64,000 bases of DNA from Betaproteobacteria bacterium (GTDB taxonomy: Bacteria; Pseudomonadota; Gammaproteobacteria; Burkholderiales; Burkholderiaceae_A). Numbering within the stretch: the stretch's first letter is position 1; each line of letters starts with the position of its first letter. Under the pieces are notes generated by a model that saw only the letters and a program-made list of their open reading frames with translations, made no database searches and was not told where the DNA came from. The stretch lies in the NCBI GenBank assembly GCA_016868305.1, contig VGHK01000002.1, forward strand, positions 24,147 through 88,146. Direction: 5' to 3'. Positions 61,882 through 64,000 of the stretch are shown here, in pieces. Position numbers and translations under genes: made by a program.

Positions 61882-62481
61882 ATGTCTGCCTGGTTTCTAC
61901 TCAAAGCCCTGGGAAGCATCTTCTCGGTTGCATGCCTTCTGAGGGCCTACCTGCAGTGGGCAAAGCTCCATCCCATGAACCCCTTAAGCCAGATGGTCTT
62001 CCGGTTCACAGACTGGCTGGTAATTCCGCTGCGGCGGCTGTTTCCGCCCCAGTCAAAACTTGACTGGGGAAGCCTGGCATCGGCAACACTGGTTGCCATC
62101 GTACTGGCTATTGTCGAATTTCTATGGGTAACGCTAGACCCCGCGCTCGCCCTGCAGGGCCCGGTGGTAAGGCCCTTTGGCCTGGTATTTATTCTTGCCC
62201 TGATATGGGTTTGGGGCTGGGCGATGCAGCTGGCAGTGGTGCTTTTACTCGCTCAGGCCGTGCTTGGCTTATTTTCGCGCAACCCCACGGCAGCCTCTAT
62301 TCGGCCGGTTCTTACCGTGCTGGTAAAGCCGCTTATCAGGCCCGTCTGGAAACTGACGGGTACTCCCAAGCCAGGCAGCCTCGACTTCTCGCCGATTGCC
62401 GTGTTCATCGTTCTGCAGCTTGGGCTAAGCCTGCAGGGCTGGCTGGAAAATCTGGTGCACCAGGCCTTATTTGCCGCCTAA
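61882..62481 (+). CDS. YggT family membrane protein
   Basis: This is a 199-residue protein with two YggT domains. FRFTDWLVIPLRRLFPP and the second RPVLTVLVKPLIRPVWKLTG are the family signatures, each followed by hydrophobic helices. Such proteins sit in the inner membrane and have been linked to osmotic stress and to lateral membrane organisation; the function is not settled. It begins just after the histone-gene terminator and is convergent with the glycine-zipper gene, 7 bases apart. Confidence 0.9.
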   Translation: MSAWFLLKALGSIFSVACLLRAYLQWAKLHPMNPLSQMVFRFTDWLVIPLRRLFPPQSKLDWGSLASATLVAIVLAIVEFLWVTLDPALALQGPVVRPFGLVFILALIWVWGWAMQLAVVLLLAQAVLGLFSRNPTAASIRPVLTVLVKPLIRPVWKLTGTPKPGSLDFSPIAVFIVLQLGLSLQGWLENLVHQALFAA

Positions 62482-62488
62482 GCATCGA

Positions 62489-62989
62489 CTAATACGGGAC
62501 CACCCGTACCGTTGGTCCAGACCCGATGAGCCGCACCCGGTCTCCGGGCCGAAAAGAGACATCGGCCTCTTGCACGATTGCCCGCTTTTCTCCGGAGTCG
62601 AGTCGGACAATGATTTCAAAGCCGGGCCTCTGATTCGCCCGCTCTTCAATTACCTGGCCAAGCACGGCTCCGCCAATGGCCCCCAGCACCCCCGCGATCG
62701 TCGAGCCACGGCCCTCGCCCACACCAGACCCGGCAACACCCCCCACCACGCCACCGGCAATTACTCCGGCGCCAGTGCTGTCTCGCTGAATGGTGACACC
62801 GCGGATACTCTCAACGACCCCCCCACGAAGCTTTTGCTCGACCTGGGTTTCTCCCGATCGATAGATGTCTGGTGAGCTGCTTCGGGTGGCACATCCAGAA
62901 ACTACAAGGCTTAACGCGACCAGGCCAGAGACCAAGGCCGCCGATCGCATAGCACGAGCCTGATGCGGACTATGACTAAAGAAATACAT
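62489..62989 (-). CDS. Glycine-zipper 2TM lipoprotein (SlyB/Pcp-like)
   Basis: This is a 166-residue lipoprotein with lipobox LVVSGCATR and a glycine-zipper pair AGVIAGGVVGGVAGSGVG...IAGVLGAIGGAVLG, as in SlyB/OmpA-associated lipoproteins. A small beta domain ends it. I chose ATG 62989, with AGGAG eight bases upstream, over GTG 62998. ATG 62950 is also possible. It likely resides in the outer membrane and supports envelope integrity. It follows the PfkB kinase on the same strand. Confidence 0.88.
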   Translation of the reverse strand: MYFFSHSPHQARAMRSAALVSGLVALSLVVSGCATRSSSPDIYRSGETQVEQKLRGGVVESIRGVTIQRDSTGAGVIAGGVVGGVAGSGVGEGRGSTIAGVLGAIGGAVLGQVIEERANQRPGFEIIVRLDSGEKRAIVQEADVSFRPGDRVRLIGSGPTVRVVPY

Positions 62990-63027
62990 AGTAGACACTC
63001 CTGGTAAAGGATGAAGGGTTGTGACTG

Positions 63028-63984
63028 CTAGGACAGAACCGCCAGAATTTGGTTGCGATCCACAACGTGGTTTTGCGCTCCACGCGACTGCACCTTGATC
63101 CCTCCCATAATGACCCCCACCCTGCAGCTCGCGGTCAGGTCGTACCCCTCAGAGAGCGCCCAGAGAAGGCCCGCCCGAAAGGCATCCCCACAGCCCGTGG
63201 GGTCCACCGGATTGTCCACCCGCATGGCAGGCAGGCTCTCCTCACGGTCATGTGCAATCACTTTCACGCCTTGCGCGCCACGCGTAATAACAACGCCGCC
63301 TGTGGGGTGGGGCCAGAGCAGGCCCCGGGCCTCTGTCAGGGGCATCTCAATACACCGGCTGAGCATCTCGCCCTCATAGTCATTGACCGCTAGCCAGCTG
63401 GCCTTTCCGAGAATGCCAAGCAGGTCCTGCTTTGAGAACATCGGCAGCCCCTGCCCCGGATCAAAGACAAAGGGGATACCGGCTGCGGCAAAAGCCTCCG
63501 CATGGCCAAGCATCGCCTGCCTGCCATTGGGCGAGACAATTCCGAGTCCATGGCGATCGGTGATGACCTGGGACTGCCAGGCAATCTCCATCGCTCCAGG
63601 GTGAAAGGCGGTAATCTGGTTGTCGTCGAGGTCCGTCGTGATAAAGGCCTGCGCCGTGTAGTGGTCTTCCGATACAAAGGCCTTTCCCATATCAACACCG
63701 AGGTCGGTAAGGCGCCCGTGATAGGCATGGCCATCCCGGCCCAAGGCGCCCAGTATCGCCACCTGCGCTCCCAGCCCCACCAGGCCGTAGGCAATATTGG
63801 CTGCGCATCCGCCAAACTCCTGTCGCATCTGTGGTGTGAGAAAGGCAACGTTTAACATATGCACCTGATCGCTGAGGATATGGTCTTTAAACCGCCCCTC
63901 AAAGACCATAATCGTGTCAAATGCTATTGAGCCACTGACCTGAATGAGAGGCTGTTGGGCATGGGGAGCGACCTTGGTTGTCAT
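63028..63984 (-). CDS. PfkB-family carbohydrate/adenosine kinase
   Basis: This is a 318-residue ribokinase-fold enzyme. GGCAANIAYGLVGLGAQV is the N-terminal substrate motif, and DPTGCGDAFRAGLLWAL is the C-terminal catalytic motif, with the final Asp as base. Its closest recalled relatives in Burkholderiales are annotated adenosine kinase, but substrate cannot be fixed from the motifs alone. AGGAAAG upstream of the ATG is a ribosome site. The start is 16 bases from the window edge. Confidence 0.88.
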   Translation of the reverse strand: MTTKVAPHAQQPLIQVSGSIAFDTIMVFEGRFKDHILSDQVHMLNVAFLTPQMRQEFGGCAANIAYGLVGLGAQVAILGALGRDGHAYHGRLTDLGVDMGKAFVSEDHYTAQAFITTDLDDNQITAFHPGAMEIAWQSQVITDRHGLGIVSPNGRQAMLGHAEAFAAAGIPFVFDPGQGLPMFSKQDLLGILGKASWLAVNDYEGEMLSRCIEMPLTEARGLLWPHPTGGVVITRGAQGVKVIAHDREESLPAMRVDNPVDPTGCGDAFRAGLLWALSEGYDLTASCRVGVIMGGIKVQSRGAQNHVVDRNQILAVLS

Positions 63985-64000
63985 AAATAACCGCTTTCCT

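Overview
The window is a 64 kb stretch of chromosome from a GC-rich betaproteobacterium, almost certainly order Burkholderiales. The evidence is the set of conserved blocks: fmdB-DUF502-aspS-nudB, ssb-MFS-uvrA, cyaY/lptM-lysA, cytochrome c-resB-ccsB-msrPQ, engB/hemB-argJ-DUF815-mutT/zapD-coaE, tRNA-Pro-ispB/rplU-rpmA-obg, proB/rppH/proS/ffh/ccsA-like-ampD and nrdA-nrdB-histone H1-like. I cannot name a genus. There is no prophage, CRISPR array or intact insertion sequence. The only mobile-element relative is a REP-associated tyrosine transposase (RAYT)-like gene with an altered HUH motif.

Layout. 1-6510 (minus): a tightly overlapping ligase-associated DNA-repair operon (exonuclease, ATP-dependent ligase, DUF429 protein, helicase, pdeM cut by the window edge). 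6534-10595 (minus): nudB, an unrecognised membrane protein, aspS, DUF502, fmdB. 10774-16161: ssb and an MFS exporter divergent from uvrA, then a secreted histidine phosphatase. 16173-25125 (minus): aroK-aroB-RAYT-gltB-gltD. 25170-35271: PBP1A, frataxin, lptM-lysA, then the minus-strand cytochrome c maturation and methionine sulfoxide reductase genes. 35373-43400: engB, hemB, argJ, DUF815, mutT, facing zapD-coaE-pilD-corC. 43735-49468: tRNA-Pro and ispB divergent from rplU-rpmA-obg, then a permease/MCE/lipoprotein trio. 49489-56365: proB, rppH, proS, ffh, a CcsA-like protein, a PP0621-like protein and ampD. 56721-61801: class Ia ribonucleotide reductase and a lysine/alanine repeat histone-like protein. 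61882-63984: YggT, a glycine-zipper lipoprotein and a PfkB-family kinase.

Two themes stand out. The first is compaction: same-strand neighbours often overlap by 1-8 bases (ATGA, GTGA, ATGAATAA), and five convergent pairs overlap at their 3' ends (4, 33, 37, 53 and 91 bases). The second is loss of type IV pilus genes. The positions where related genomes carry pilMNOPQ (between PBP1A and aroK) and pilB/pilC (between corC and pilD) are empty, leaving a lone prepilin peptidase without its N-terminal cysteine domain.

The candidates most worth a second look are the DUF429 gene inside the DNA-repair operon, the face-to-face ispB/rplU promoters that share one -10 element, paired dyads about three helical turns apart at the nrdA promoter, a perfect intrinsic terminator pointing antisense inside the engB 3' end, and obg starting 8 bases after a terminator.
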